The notes: generated by a model from the letters alone, not told the origin. DNA of 43,627 nt from Betaproteobacteria bacterium Ga0077540 (GCA_001464125.1 LNEP01000009.1:1-43627); one strand, 5' to 3'; counted from the first letter of the stretch, positions 27,734-36,657 are shown. A program made the numbers and translations.

Positions 27734-29089
27734 ATGAAATTAAATCAACGCAGTATTTTTGATTGGGTGATGCATACAAAAGCGTTTTTGGTCATTGCGC
27801 TGAGTATCTGTCTATTGTTGGGCTACGTGGCGAACCAGTATTTTTGGCGTATTGATTTAACCCAGAACAGTCGCAACAGTTTATCGCAACAAAGTATTGA
27901 TTTGCTAGCGCGTATGCCAAGCGCTATCGATGTGACCGTATTTGCATTGAAAGACGATGTGACGAATGGTGACAAGTTTCGCCAAAGTATGCTGGATTTT
28001 ATGGCGCGCTATCAACGCATTAAACCCAACATCACACTGAATATGTTGAGCGCAAACGATAGCCCTAACTTAGCGCGAGAGGAAAATATCACTGTGGATG
28101 GTGAGATGGTGGTGAAGTATCAGCAACAGTCCATGCGCATTATCCCGCCACTCAATGAGGAAAGATTTACCAATCTACTGCTAAAGCTGTCTCGAGCAGA
28201 AAGTAGGCATATTGGTGTACTGGGTAGTGTAGAGCCGCTTGAACAGCCAAGTGAAGAGGAACCGTTGTTATTGAAAAAAACGTTGAATAGCCAAGGCTAT
28301 AGCATTAAAAAGATAGCAGAGAGTGATGGTGACTTTAACGCTGCGCATCTGGGTGCGTTGATTCTAAATAGCCCCAAACCAATGACTGCAGATCAACAAG
28401 CCTTACTACAGCAATATATTGCGCGTGGCGGTAATTTACTGTTGTTGGCAGACAGCCAAACAAATAATAATTTCACAGCATTATCACATCAACTTGGGTT
28501 AACGGTGAATCCGCAAATCATCAAGCAACAAGCCGTAAATCTCGATGGCGACGACCATCATGAAGTGTATGCTAACTATTATGCGCAACATGCCATTACA
28601 CAGCAGTTTTCCTTGAAAACAATATTTTATGCAGCGCATGAAGTCACTGGAAAACCTGCATTAGCACAAGGCTGGAAAGTAACGCCTTTGGTATTGGTCG
28701 CTGCTGCCCAAGCTGATCCCTCACAACCAGCTTTCCAAAAGGCAAGCTTAGTAGAAGCAATGCTGGTGCCACATCAAGTGGTATTGGCCTATGAGCGCAA
28801 GATAAAAGAAAAAGTGCAACGTATTGTGGTGATAGGCGATACACGTTTTTTAGCGCAACAGTCTTTGAAACACGTTGGCAATCAGCAGTTTGTCGGGAAT
28901 GTCTTGCAATGGCTAACGTTTGATGCCATCAAACTCTCTATCAAGCCCAAACGACTCATGGATGTGAATCTGGTTGTGCCTGAGCAATCTGTATTGCCAA
29001 AACTGATTGGGTATATGGTGCAGTATCTCATTCCAGCTGTGCTGATATTGCTCACTTTCTTTGTGCTACACAGACGTAGAAAGTCTTAA
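27734..29089 (+). CDS. GldG-like ABC auxiliary protein
   Basis: 451 residues from ATG 27734, chosen because AGG-rich sequence precedes it; an ATG at 27704 is also in frame. A membrane segment (~18-38) is followed by RIDLTQNSRNSLSQQSIDLL, the mark of the GldG/ABC_transp_aux family. The large periplasmic domain ends in a C-terminal membrane segment (~425-445, YLIPAVLILLTFFVLH). In gliding bacteria GldAFG is an ABC complex; many other bacteria use the same trio for unrelated, unsolved exports. Confidence 0.88.
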   Translation: MKLNQRSIFDWVMHTKAFLVIALSICLLLGYVANQYFWRIDLTQNSRNSLSQQSIDLLARMPSAIDVTVFALKDDVTNGDKFRQSMLDFMARYQRIKPNITLNMLSANDSPNLAREENITVDGEMVVKYQQQSMRIIPPLNEERFTNLLLKLSRAESRHIGVLGSVEPLEQPSEEEPLLLKKTLNSQGYSIKKIAESDGDFNAAHLGALILNSPKPMTADQQALLQQYIARGGNLLLLADSQTNNNFTALSHQLGLTVNPQIIKQQAVNLDGDDHHEVYANYYAQHAITQQFSLKTIFYAAHEVTGKPALAQGWKVTPLVLVAAAQADPSQPAFQKASLVEAMLVPHQVVLAYERKIKEKVQRIVVIGDTRFLAQQSLKHVGNQQFVGNVLQWLTFDAIKLSIKPKRLMDVNLVVPEQSVLPKLIGYMVQYLIPAVLILLTFFVLHRRRKS

Positions 29090-29182
29090 TTCACGTCAAC
29101 ACTGAGCGATGAAATACTTGTAGAACTCTCTTGGAAATTAGCGCTGCTACAAGTCTGTAGCGTTGCTGCGGCGAACAAACTC

Positions 29183-29196
29183 GGGAATTTTTCCCA
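29183..29196. promoter_or_regulatory. GGGAATTTTTCCCA element upstream of second kinase
   Basis: The palindromic core GGGAA-TTT-TTCCC (29183-29195) contains the motif GAATTTTTCCCA exactly (29185-29196), 55 bases before the kinase ATG. The same 12-mer recurs upstream of xoxF (36760-36771) and, with A for one T, upstream of xoxG. I read it as a regulator-binding site. Confidence 0.6.
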
Positions 29197-29250
29197 AGGC
29201 CTTCACTGCAAGTAACTATAATATGTCTACGTTTATTTGAATGTATTTCC

Positions 29251-30615
29251 ATGAGTCTCCAGCTAAAACTAAATTTGATGATTACTGGGTTGCTATTATC
29301 GTTGTTAGCACTGAGTTTTTATTCAATCACTCACAACGCAAGAGATGATGTTCGTGCAGAAATTGAATCCACTTCAAATTTAGTAATACATCTGTTAGAT
29401 GCGGAGATTATTCATTACAGCTCAGACTTTGGCTGGTTAAATCGGGGTTCATCTGGGCCCGCAACGATTTTTAGGTTGAAAAGTTTAGGCAATATTCGTC
29501 ATTTAAGAATTGATTTTTATGACGTGAATGGCAGGCTGCGAGAAACAAATAAAAGTGTCATTGCAGATAGTGAGATTAGTCATCCGCCCCAGTGGTTTGT
29601 CAGTGCAATGGACTTATCCAAGCTGGCCGTTGCAGAAACACGAAAAAACATTATTTTGAACGGCCGTTTCTTGGGTGAGCTTGTCATTACGCCCGATCCA
29701 AGCTATGAATTAGCAGAGGTTTGGGAAGACACCATAGGCTTGCTGACCTTGGTGGCCATTTTCTTTGTGCTGATGAATCTGTTTGCTTATTTTGCTGTGA
29801 AATATACTTTCACACCAGTTAAGCAAATTATTTCTGCTTTGACGAACATTGAAAAAGGTAACTTTGAGAGCAGGTTGCCAAAGTTTAAGCAGGTAGAGTT
29901 AAAGGAAATAGGCGCCAAATTTAACCTGATGGCGCATAACCTGCAGCAAAGTACAGAAAATAACCATCGATTGACACAGCAAATTATTAATTTGCAAGAA
30001 GATGAGCGTAAGCGTTTAGCACAAGATATCCATGATGAAATTGGCCAGTACTTAACCGCAATTCATGTGGATGCCAGTGCCATTACTGCCGCTAAAAAAT
30101 TGGCAAGTGCTAAAGAGAGTGCTACTGCCATTGGCGCTGTCACTCGGCAAATGATGTATACCATCCATGATTTACTGCAAAGATTACGCCCACGCGTACT
30201 CGATGAGCTAGGGCTAAGTTTGGCACTAGCAGAATTAGCTCACCATTGGCGTGAACGTAATAGCAATACCATTCTTATTCATAACATTGCTAAGTTGGGT
30301 GACGTGGATGAAACCTCTGCTGTCACCGCCTACAGAATTATGCAAGAGTGTTTAACCAATGTGAGTAAACACGCCAATGCGCGCAGGCTCAACATCGATA
30401 TTAAGCACGATGAAAAGAATATCTACATGGAAATCGTGGACGATGGTGAAGGTTTTGATGTGAATCAGCATACAAGAGGTTATGGGCTGGCAGGCATGCA
30501 AGAACGTGTTCAAGGCTTACGCGGCAGCATGTCGGTTGAAAGCACTATCGGAAAAGGCACAAAAATTAAAGTGAGCTTGCCTAAGCAATCGCAATACATA
30601 GAGGGTAAAGAATAA
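29251..30615 (+). CDS. Histidine kinase with LapD/MoxY-like periplasmic sensor
   Basis: 454 residues. Membrane segments at ~7-27 and ~166-190 flank a periplasmic domain (~28-165) that resembles the LapD/MoxY N-terminal domain. A HAMP linker follows (~192-245, TFTPVKQIISALTNIEKGNF), then the HisKA_3 box with His in AQDIHDEIGQ and the ATPase domain (N box ECLTNVSKHANA, G box GYGLAGMQERVQGL). MoxY-type kinases control methanol dehydrogenase genes in other methylotrophs, so this may be the equivalent sensor. It lies just upstream of its regulator (29251/30618 pair), and its promoter region carries the GAATTTTTCCCA element. Confidence 0.92.
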   Translation: MSLQLKLNLMITGLLLSLLALSFYSITHNARDDVRAEIESTSNLVIHLLDAEIIHYSSDFGWLNRGSSGPATIFRLKSLGNIRHLRIDFYDVNGRLRETNKSVIADSEISHPPQWFVSAMDLSKLAVAETRKNIILNGRFLGELVITPDPSYELAEVWEDTIGLLTLVAIFFVLMNLFAYFAVKYTFTPVKQIISALTNIEKGNFESRLPKFKQVELKEIGAKFNLMAHNLQQSTENNHRLTQQIINLQEDERKRLAQDIHDEIGQYLTAIHVDASAITAAKKLASAKESATAIGAVTRQMMYTIHDLLQRLRPRVLDELGLSLALAELAHHWRERNSNTILIHNIAKLGDVDETSAVTAYRIMQECLTNVSKHANARRLNIDIKHDEKNIYMEIVDDGEGFDVNQHTRGYGLAGMQERVQGLRGSMSVESTIGKGTKIKVSLPKQSQYIEGKE

Positions 30616-30617
30616 TC

Positions 30618-31259
30618 ATGGGACGCCTGAAAATATTGCTGGTAGATGATCACGCCGTTGTACGGTCTGGGTTGAGAAGGCTGCTTGAAATTAATAACAG
30701 TATGGATGTGGTTGCAGAAGCAGACTCTGGCGAGGCCGCTTATCAACTATACGGGGAAGTGAATCCCGATATTGTCATCATGGACATTTCTATGCCTGGT
30801 ATGGGCGGGATAGAGTCTGCAAAAAGAATTTTGCAGCGATACAGTCATGCAAAAATCATTATCTTTTCTATGCATGAGGCGGTTTCATTTGCTTCGCAAG
30901 CCCTTAAAACTGGGGTGAAAGGTTTTGTCACCAAGAATGGTATGGCAGAAGATTTGCTGCATGCTGTGCTCGATGTTTCTAAGGGAAAGACTTTTTTAAG
31001 CGCGGGCATTGCACAGAAAATTGCACTGCAAACGTTGATTGGTGATGACGACCCGATGCACCAACTTTCTACCCGTGAATTTGAGGTCTTTCGCTTGCTG
31101 GCAGAAGGCAAACGCGTTGAGGAGGTGGCGGACATGCTGAAAATCAGCCAAAAAACAGTAGCCAACTATTACACCATCATCAAGCAAAAACTTGGCGTAT
31201 CCAGCCCAGTTGAAATGGTGAGGCTAGCAATGAAGCATGGCTTAATCGTCGGCAATTAA
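30618..31259 (+). CDS. NarL-family response regulator, partner of the LapD/MoxY-type kinase
   Basis: 213 residues: receiver domain with DD (10-11), phospho-acceptor D56 in VIMDISMPG and K in GFVTKNG, then a LuxR-type helix-turn-helix (~150-205, LSTREFEVFRLLAEGK, ISQKTVANYYTIIKQKL). It begins two bases after the kinase, so both are one operon. It resembles the other two regulators of the window, with the same VANxxTxIxQKL recognition-helix pattern. Confidence 0.92.
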   Translation: MGRLKILLVDDHAVVRSGLRRLLEINNSMDVVAEADSGEAAYQLYGEVNPDIVIMDISMPGMGGIESAKRILQRYSHAKIIIFSMHEAVSFASQALKTGVKGFVTKNGMAEDLLHAVLDVSKGKTFLSAGIAQKIALQTLIGDDDPMHQLSTREFEVFRLLAEGKRVEEVADMLKISQKTVANYYTIIKQKLGVSSPVEMVRLAMKHGLIVGN

Positions 31260-31297
31260 ATTAAACATAAGTAAAAGATACCTCAATAAGGACAAGC

Positions 31298-32113
31298 ATG
31301 AAAAAAACAATATTTGCAATTGCGATGATGTGCTCGGTAACAGCAAGTCTGCAATGCTATGCAGGCTTTGATGAAGGCAAAGCCGCATTTATGGCAAAGG
31401 ATTTTGCCAAGGCCTACAAAGAATTTGAACCGCTAGCAAATAAAGGCGATGTTAAATCTCAGCACTTGCTTGGGATGATGTATGACGAGGGGCAAGGCGT
31501 GCCACAAAATTACAGCAAGGCAGCCGAATGGTATATTAAGGCCGCTAAGTTAGGGCATCAAGACTCGCAATATAATCTGGGCGTGATGTATGCCCAAGGG
31601 CAAGGGGTGATGCAAGATGATGTGAAATCTGCCGATTGGTTTTTAAAGGCTGCACAGCAAGGCCATGTGCTATCTCAGTTTGCACTTGGTCGCTTATATA
31701 CTTTAGGCAGAGGTGTGAAGGCCGATGGCAAGCTTGCGAATGATTGGTTTAGAAAAGCCGCTGAGCAACAACACTTCAAGGCACAATTGGCTTTAGGTAA
31801 AAATTATCTGGATGGGAATGGTATTAAAAAAGATCTGCCATCAGCAGAGAAGTGGATACGTAAATCTGCGGACCAAGGGCATCATAAAGCCCAGTATGAA
31901 TTAGGCTTGATGTATCGAGATGGACTTGGCTTAAAAAAAGATATGAAACTGTCTTACTTGTGGCTAGAGCTGGCGGCGCGTCAAGAACATCAAGGCGCCA
32001 TGTTGGCTAGAGATGCTATTGCAAAAACAATGAAGGCAGAGGATATCGCGGCTGCAAAACTGCAGGCATCCTCTTGGGTACCCGTTATCCCAGGCAAAAA
32101 GCCCATTATTTAA
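31298..32113 (+). CDS. Exported Sel1-repeat protein
   Basis: 271 residues: signal peptide (IFAIAMMCSVTASLQCYA) then about five Sel1/TPR-like repeats, each with an ALGxxYxxGxGVxxD pattern, for example GMMYDEGQGVPQNYSKAAEW and GVMYAQGQGVMQDD. Sel1 repeats mediate protein-protein contacts, here in the periplasm. It lies 38 bases after the response regulator and is probably on the same transcript. The binding partner is unknown. Confidence 0.9.
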   Translation: MKKTIFAIAMMCSVTASLQCYAGFDEGKAAFMAKDFAKAYKEFEPLANKGDVKSQHLLGMMYDEGQGVPQNYSKAAEWYIKAAKLGHQDSQYNLGVMYAQGQGVMQDDVKSADWFLKAAQQGHVLSQFALGRLYTLGRGVKADGKLANDWFRKAAEQQHFKAQLALGKNYLDGNGIKKDLPSAEKWIRKSADQGHHKAQYELGLMYRDGLGLKKDMKLSYLWLELAARQEHQGAMLARDAIAKTMKAEDIAAAKLQASSWVPVIPGKKPII

Positions 32114-32272
32114 TTCCCCTTCATTTAAACGCAAGGCAAAGCTCAATGTTGCGTCAGAGGATTTAGTCTTTGAGATAGCTGGCAATGTAGTGAGTTGCCT
32201 GTATGAATCTTCTGCGCCAAACATAGTTACCGAGCTACTAATCAGTAGTAGATAATCATAAAACAGAAAAGT

Positions 32273-32306
32273 AAAAAGCCACGCAATGCAAGGTGCGTGG
32301 CTTTTT
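32273..32306. terminator. Terminator after the Sel1-repeat gene
   Basis: A perfect 13-bp stem, AAAAAGCCACGCA (32273-32285) / TGCGTGGCTTTTT (32294-32306), with an 8-base loop. Flanking A- and T-runs allow bidirectional use. Confidence 0.85.
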
Positions 32307-32534
32307 GCTTTGCCGACCTAGACCAAATCAGAAAAGCCGTCATTTGGAGATAACGTAAACAGATCATATATAAACTGTGATATTGCAGTAATAGGAGGAC
32401 TTCATCAGATGATTGGGATTATTTCCTGACTGCGGATTTAACGATTGATACACATTTGTTACGTCATTCCGCAAGCCAGATACTTTCATCAAAGTACTTG
32501 CGTTCTTTTTATTTGATTCCATCATGTCCATTAT

Positions 32535-32581
32535 AAATTCACTCGAATTTGGGATTTTTTCCCAATGCATAGAGTGAATTT
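32535..32581. promoter_or_regulatory. Nested inverted repeats upstream of TonB receptor
   Basis: An outer perfect 10-bp inverted repeat AAATTCACTC / GAGTGAATTT (32535-32544, 32572-32581) encloses an inner TTGGGA / TCCCAA repeat (32549-32554, 32560-32565). The inner part contains GATTTTTTCCCA, one base from the 12-mer found near xoxF and the second kinase. The structure lies ~65 bases before the receptor start. It could be an operator, a leader RNA hairpin, or both. Confidence 0.6.
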
Positions 32582-32646
32582 TTTATTCAATGAATTGAAA
32601 CATCCCGCCCATAATTTCTGCAGTTTATGTGGAGAACAAGGGAGCG

Positions 32647-34917
32647 ATGATGAACGTGAATAAAAAAATAATTGCATTGGTCGTTGCAAGTCTATTCTGC
32701 CAGTTTGCAATGGCAGAAGATAACGTGAACGACAAAAGTATTGAGTTGGATTCAATTGTGGTGAGAGGCATTTTGCCTGAAAAGCTAGAATCAGTGCCTG
32801 GGTCTTATTCGATTGTGGATGAGAAAGAGCTAGAAGCTAGAAGGCCGTTTTCTATCAAAGAGGCATTAAGTTCTGTACCTGGTCTGAACATTATTCAAAA
32901 TGAAGATCCGCTCGGGCTCGCACAAAACATCGGTTTACGCGGTATGGATCCAAGACGCAGTGCAAGAACATTGCTGATGGAAGATGGCTTGCCACTTTAT
33001 TTAGCCCCTTATGGAGATCCATCTTCTCACTACATTCCAATGCTAGAGCGTGTACAACGGATTGAAGTAGTGAAAGGATCTGGTCAAGTGTTGTACGGCC
33101 CACAAACTGTGGGGGGGATGATTAATTTTGTGACACGCCCAATTCCTAAAGATGGCATACATGGCACGATATCGGGCATGCTAGGTAACAATGACTTTAC
33201 GGGCGTGTATGCCAACATAAGCGCCGGTGGTGAAATGGGTGGCGTCATGTTGGATATTTCTAACAAAAAAGGTGACGGTATTCGCGATAATCATGATTTT
33301 GAAGTGACTGATGTGACGCTAAAAGGACAGCTAAATATCAATGACCAGCATACCTTAGTGGCAAAAGTGGGCACATACCAAGAGCATTCGAATGTGTCTG
33401 AAACAGGTTTGGGTACTATCGATTATGCACGTGATAAATTCCAGGCGCCGTCTGGTAAAAATGATGCTTTTGAACATGATCGTAAGTTTGCACAGTTGCA
33501 ACACATCTTTGACATTAACGATAACGCCAGATTAACCACGCAAGCCTACTATGTTCATGCTTACCGTAGCTCATTTCGTCAAACGGATGCACCTGGCGGC
33601 TATGATGATGAAGAAGTGGGCCAGTCTACAGGTGTCACCATTATGGACCGTTGCTCTGGTTTAGTGCTGACTGAGGCAACGGCTGAGACTTGTGGTGGTC
33701 GCCATCGCCCGAGAAGTTATAACTATTATGGATTTGAACCGCGCTTGGACTTTAAACATAGTTGGTTTGGGGTAGAAAGTGACGCTGTGGTTGGCTTTAG
33801 GCTGCATCAAGAGGACATTAAACGTCAACAATATAGAAGCGCAAATCCGTTAGCGCAAAATTTGGCTTGGGCAAAAGCCAACGGGGATTTTAGAGAAGAC
33901 ATCCGCATTGAAGTTGAAACAAAATCGTACTATGCCCAAAACACGCTTCATATTGGGGATTTTGATATCACGCCAGGCGTGCGTGTGGAAGATATGCAGT
34001 TTAGAACTAAGGTCAATCAAGCAGGTGGCGATCCTCAAAATGCGAGGGTTACCAATAATCAAACAGAAGTATTGCCAGGGTTTGGTGTGGCTTGGAATGG
34101 TATTGCCAAGACAACCGTATTCGCCGGTGTGCATAAAGGGTTTTCACCACCACGCCCAGACCGTGATTTACGTGCGGACGGACCAAACACAGCTGAGGTC
34201 GATAAAACGTCTCCAGAAACCAGTATTAATTGGGAATTGGGCTTGCGCTCTAAATTCTTCAAAGGTGTTGCGTTTGAATCTACTTTATTCCACACCAAGT
34301 TTGAAGATATTGTAGTGAGAACGACTTCAGGTTCTTTTGATAATGCGGGTAAAGCTGTGATGACGGGGATTGAGTTTGTTGGTCGTGTAGATTTTGGGCA
34401 GGTTTTTGACACAGCCCACAATTTTTATGCGATGGCAAATTACACCAATCTATGGACAGCCAAATTTGACAGCACGAGTGTCAATGCATTCTCTACGGTG
34501 AATGGATTGGGTGAGGTTGAGACGGCTGGTGATGGAGTCATTAGCGGTAAGCGTTTACCTTACGCGCCCAAACATATGGCTTCTGTTAGTCTTGGCTACC
34601 AGCATCCTATTGGTTTAGACGCCAGAGTAGGCTTGGACTATATCAGCAACCAAGAGGTGGATGGACCTTTCCGTGACTATGTATTAAATGCCGCTGACCC
34701 GACTGGTGCAGATGCCGCATTATCAGGCTTGTCAGGAGATATCCCTTCTTACACGCTCTTTAATGCGTCGGTTAACTTTAAACCAGTAGGTTCAAAAATG
34801 ACATACTTCTTAAGTGGTCACAACTTAACTGACAAAGAGTATTTGGCAAGTCGGGTGGATGGGATGTCTGCTGGACGTGGTCGCCAAGTGTTTGGTGGCG
34901 TGCGATTTGACTTCTAA
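32647..34917 (+). CDS. TonB-dependent outer-membrane receptor, FecA-like (candidate lanthanide uptake)
   Basis: 756 residues from ATG 32647 behind GGGAG. A signal peptide (ALVVASLFCQFAMA) is followed by the plug domain (~25-160, TonB-box-like IELDSIVVRG, GLRGMDPRRSARTLLMEDG, RIEVVKGSGQVLYGPQTVGG) and a 22-strand-type barrel ending in the usual C-terminal aromatic residue, GVRFDF. The plug resembles FecA-type ferric-siderophore receptors. It lies between two methylotrophy kinase pairs and upstream of xoxF, with a xox-type motif in its promoter. In other methylotrophs TonB receptors (LutH, LanA) import lanthanides. A lanthanide or lanthanophore substrate is therefore a reasonable inference; iron-siderophore uptake is the alternative. 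Confidence 0.9.
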   Translation: MMNVNKKIIALVVASLFCQFAMAEDNVNDKSIELDSIVVRGILPEKLESVPGSYSIVDEKELEARRPFSIKEALSSVPGLNIIQNEDPLGLAQNIGLRGMDPRRSARTLLMEDGLPLYLAPYGDPSSHYIPMLERVQRIEVVKGSGQVLYGPQTVGGMINFVTRPIPKDGIHGTISGMLGNNDFTGVYANISAGGEMGGVMLDISNKKGDGIRDNHDFEVTDVTLKGQLNINDQHTLVAKVGTYQEHSNVSETGLGTIDYARDKFQAPSGKNDAFEHDRKFAQLQHIFDINDNARLTTQAYYVHAYRSSFRQTDAPGGYDDEEVGQSTGVTIMDRCSGLVLTEATAETCGGRHRPRSYNYYGFEPRLDFKHSWFGVESDAVVGFRLHQEDIKRQQYRSANPLAQNLAWAKANGDFREDIRIEVETKSYYAQNTLHIGDFDITPGVRVEDMQFRTKVNQAGGDPQNARVTNNQTEVLPGFGVAWNGIAKTTVFAGVHKGFSPPRPDRDLRADGPNTAEVDKTSPETSINWELGLRSKFFKGVAFESTLFHTKFEDIVVRTTSGSFDNAGKAVMTGIEFVGRVDFGQVFDTAHNFYAMANYTNLWTAKFDSTSVNAFSTVNGLGEVETAGDGVISGKRLPYAPKHMASVSLGYQHPIGLDARVGLDYISNQEVDGPFRDYVLNAADPTGADAALSGLSGDIPSYTLFNASVNFKPVGSKMTYFLSGHNLTDKEYLASRVDGMSAGRGRQVFGGVRFDF

Positions 34918-34944
34918 TAATAAAGTGAGAATGATCTAGGTTTT

Positions 34945-34970
34945 AAAGGGGCGTAAGCCCCTTTTTTTTT
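34945..34970. terminator. Terminator after TonB receptor
   Basis: An 8-bp stem AAAGGGGC / GCCCCTTT with loop GTAA, followed by more T residues. It lies 28 bases past the receptor stop and separates it from the convergent response-regulator gene. Confidence 0.85.
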
Positions 34971-35036
34971 GTTTGAACGTTATGGAAAATTCTGGTGCAG
35001 GTGGGTCTGGGAGTAAGTGCTAATTGTGGTTTGCAA

Positions 35037-35678
35037 TTACACCTGCAGGATGTTTAATTTAATCGCAGCCAGCACCAACTGCGAGCCATTTTCTACATTG
35101 AGTTTTTGGCGTAAACGCGTTTGCGTGTTGGCGATGGTTTTGTAATCAAGGTGTAAGGTGTTAGCAATGGCTTCTAATGTAAAGCCTTTCGCTAATAGCT
35201 GAAAGACCTCAAACTCGCGCGCACTCAAGTCATTGGTTATCGTATTTTCATCTGCCTGATTAATGGCGATTTGCTGTGCAATATCTGGGCTGATGTAACG
35301 CTTACCTTTTGCCACCGTGATAATCGCTTCTACTAATACCTCAGGTGCACTGGCCTTGCTCACATAGCCTTTTGCGCCAGTTTGTAGCGCTCTTGATGAG
35401 TAAACGGGACTGTCATGCATGCTGAATATCACAATATTCGCCTTGGTATCTTTGCTGACAATTCTGCGTAATGTCTCAAGGCCACCAATGCCTGTCATGG
35501 ATAAATCCATAATCACAACATCTGGCTTAAGTTCAAAATACGCTTGATAGCCTTGCTCTCCACTGCTGGATTCACCTACTACGGAGATATCGGCACTCTC
35601 TAGCAAATGACGGTACCCCTGTCTTACAACGGCATGATCATCCACCAGCAATACCGTAATTTTTTTTCGCTTTATCAT
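35037..35678 (-). CDS. NarL-family response regulator next to xoxF
   Basis: 213 residues from ATG 35678 (four-base overlap with the kinase stop; the longer frame adds only shadow sequence). Receiver domain with DD (13-14), phospho-acceptor D58 in VVIMDLSMTG and K in GYVSKASA, then a LuxR-type helix-turn-helix (~148-205, LSAREFEVFQLLAKGF, LDYKTIANTQTRLRQKL). It and its kinase are divergent from xoxF, mirroring the pair beside mxaF. I infer that it regulates the xox cluster. Confidence 0.92.
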   Translation of the reverse strand: MIKRKKITVLLVDDHAVVRQGYRHLLESADISVVGESSSGEQGYQAYFELKPDVVIMDLSMTGIGGLETLRRIVSKDTKANIVIFSMHDSPVYSSRALQTGAKGYVSKASAPEVLVEAIITVAKGKRYISPDIAQQIAINQADENTITNDLSAREFEVFQLLAKGFTLEAIANTLHLDYKTIANTQTRLRQKLNVENGSQLVLAAIKLNILQV

Positions 35679-36598
35679 GTGTTTGCCATCGGAATCGCAA
35701 TAGTCAACTTGCACCCTTGACCTATTTTTGAAGTTAATTGAAATGAGCCAAAGTGGGTTTCCACGCGCTCTCGCATGCCAGCAATACCCAAGCCCTTGTT
35801 GGAGAGTTGCGTGTTAAATCCAATGCCATCATCCTTGATTTGCACAGACAATTGCTGGTGAGATGCTTTAATATTAATATCAATTTGTTGAGCAAAAGCA
35901 TGCCTAGCAGCATTGGTGAGACATTCTTGAATGATTCGATATACATCAATCGTCAAGTCTTCAGGCATGTGATCAATATCGCCAATGACCTCTAAGCGAT
36001 ATATACATTGATTGTTAGATGGTGTTGCGCTTGAAGATTGCCAAGTGGAAATTAAATGGTTTAACGCTGCATTCAAGCCTAAATCATCTAAAGCCGTTGG
36101 TCTTAATCTGTACATTAATTGTTTTGCCATTTGATAGGCATGTGATGCATGTTCGGAAATTCTGCTGGCTATGGCTTGTGCTTTTTCATCACGGCTTGAT
36201 ATGGATTTTAGGGAAGCCGATTCTAATCGGATAGCATTTAAATACTGCCCTAACTCGTCATGTAAATCCTGGGCGATTTTTCTACGTTCATTTTCTTGCA
36301 TGCGCGTTGCATGTTGAAGGAGTGTATGGTTTTGCTTTAAAAGAGACCGAATCTCCATCCATCTTTTCCATGAAAACCAGACGGTTGCCGCTAGCATCGC
36401 TAGGGTAGCCAATGGCAACTCATCAATGTTTAGTGTGCTTTCATGATGCGCTGCCCACTTAGTAAATTGCTCTGACAAGTTAAAAAAAGATGAGATGGAA
36501 AACACTACAACGAACATTGCAGGAATTAACAAGGCATCCCAAATAAACGAAGATTTGAGCGTGGTATGGCAAGCAGAGTCTTTTGATGCAAACAACAT
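35675..36598 (-). CDS. Membrane histidine kinase (HisKA_3 type) next to xoxF
   Basis: I start at ATG 36598 (307 residues), because the longer frame would begin inside the shared control region. Two membrane segments (~20-40 and ~65-82) flank a short loop with LNIDELP. A helical linker follows, then HisKA_3 with His in AQDLHDELGQ and the ATPase domain (N box ECLTNAARHAFA, G box NKGLGIAGMRERVE). Its layout, loop motif and divergent position copy the kinase beside mxaF, indicating a paralogous pair of sensors for the two methanol dehydrogenases. Confidence 0.9.
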   Translation of the reverse strand: MLFASKDSACHTTLKSSFIWDALLIPAMFVVVFSISSFFNLSEQFTKWAAHHESTLNIDELPLATLAMLAATVWFSWKRWMEIRSLLKQNHTLLQHATRMQENERRKIAQDLHDELGQYLNAIRLESASLKSISSRDEKAQAIASRISEHASHAYQMAKQLMYRLRPTALDDLGLNAALNHLISTWQSSSATPSNNQCIYRLEVIGDIDHMPEDLTIDVYRIIQECLTNAARHAFAQQIDINIKASHQQLSVQIKDDGIGFNTQLSNKGLGIAGMRERVETHFGSFQLTSKIGQGCKLTIAIPMANT

Positions 36599-36657
36599 GC
36601 ACACAATGTAATGGAAAGAAACCCAGTGCACTATCGTCTTTCGTCCCGTATTAATCA

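Larger units (their letters stand above)
32114..32646. other. Long intergenic region upstream of the TonB receptor
   Basis: This 533-base gap holds a strong terminator (32273-32306), a nested pair of inverted repeats (32535-32581), and a weaker match to the xox-type motif (TGGGATTATTTC, 32414-32425). The open frame on the minus strand at 32364-32570 lacks any protein feature and I do not consider it a gene. Confidence 0.7.

Noticed and set aside
32364..32570. 68-residue minus-strand frame in the TonB receptor leader
   Set aside because: It runs through the nested palindromes and has no signal peptide or family pattern; best explained by chance.
33908..34421. Frames of 120-135 residues on both strands inside the TonB receptor
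   Set aside because: Shadows of the receptor gene; no start signal or domain.
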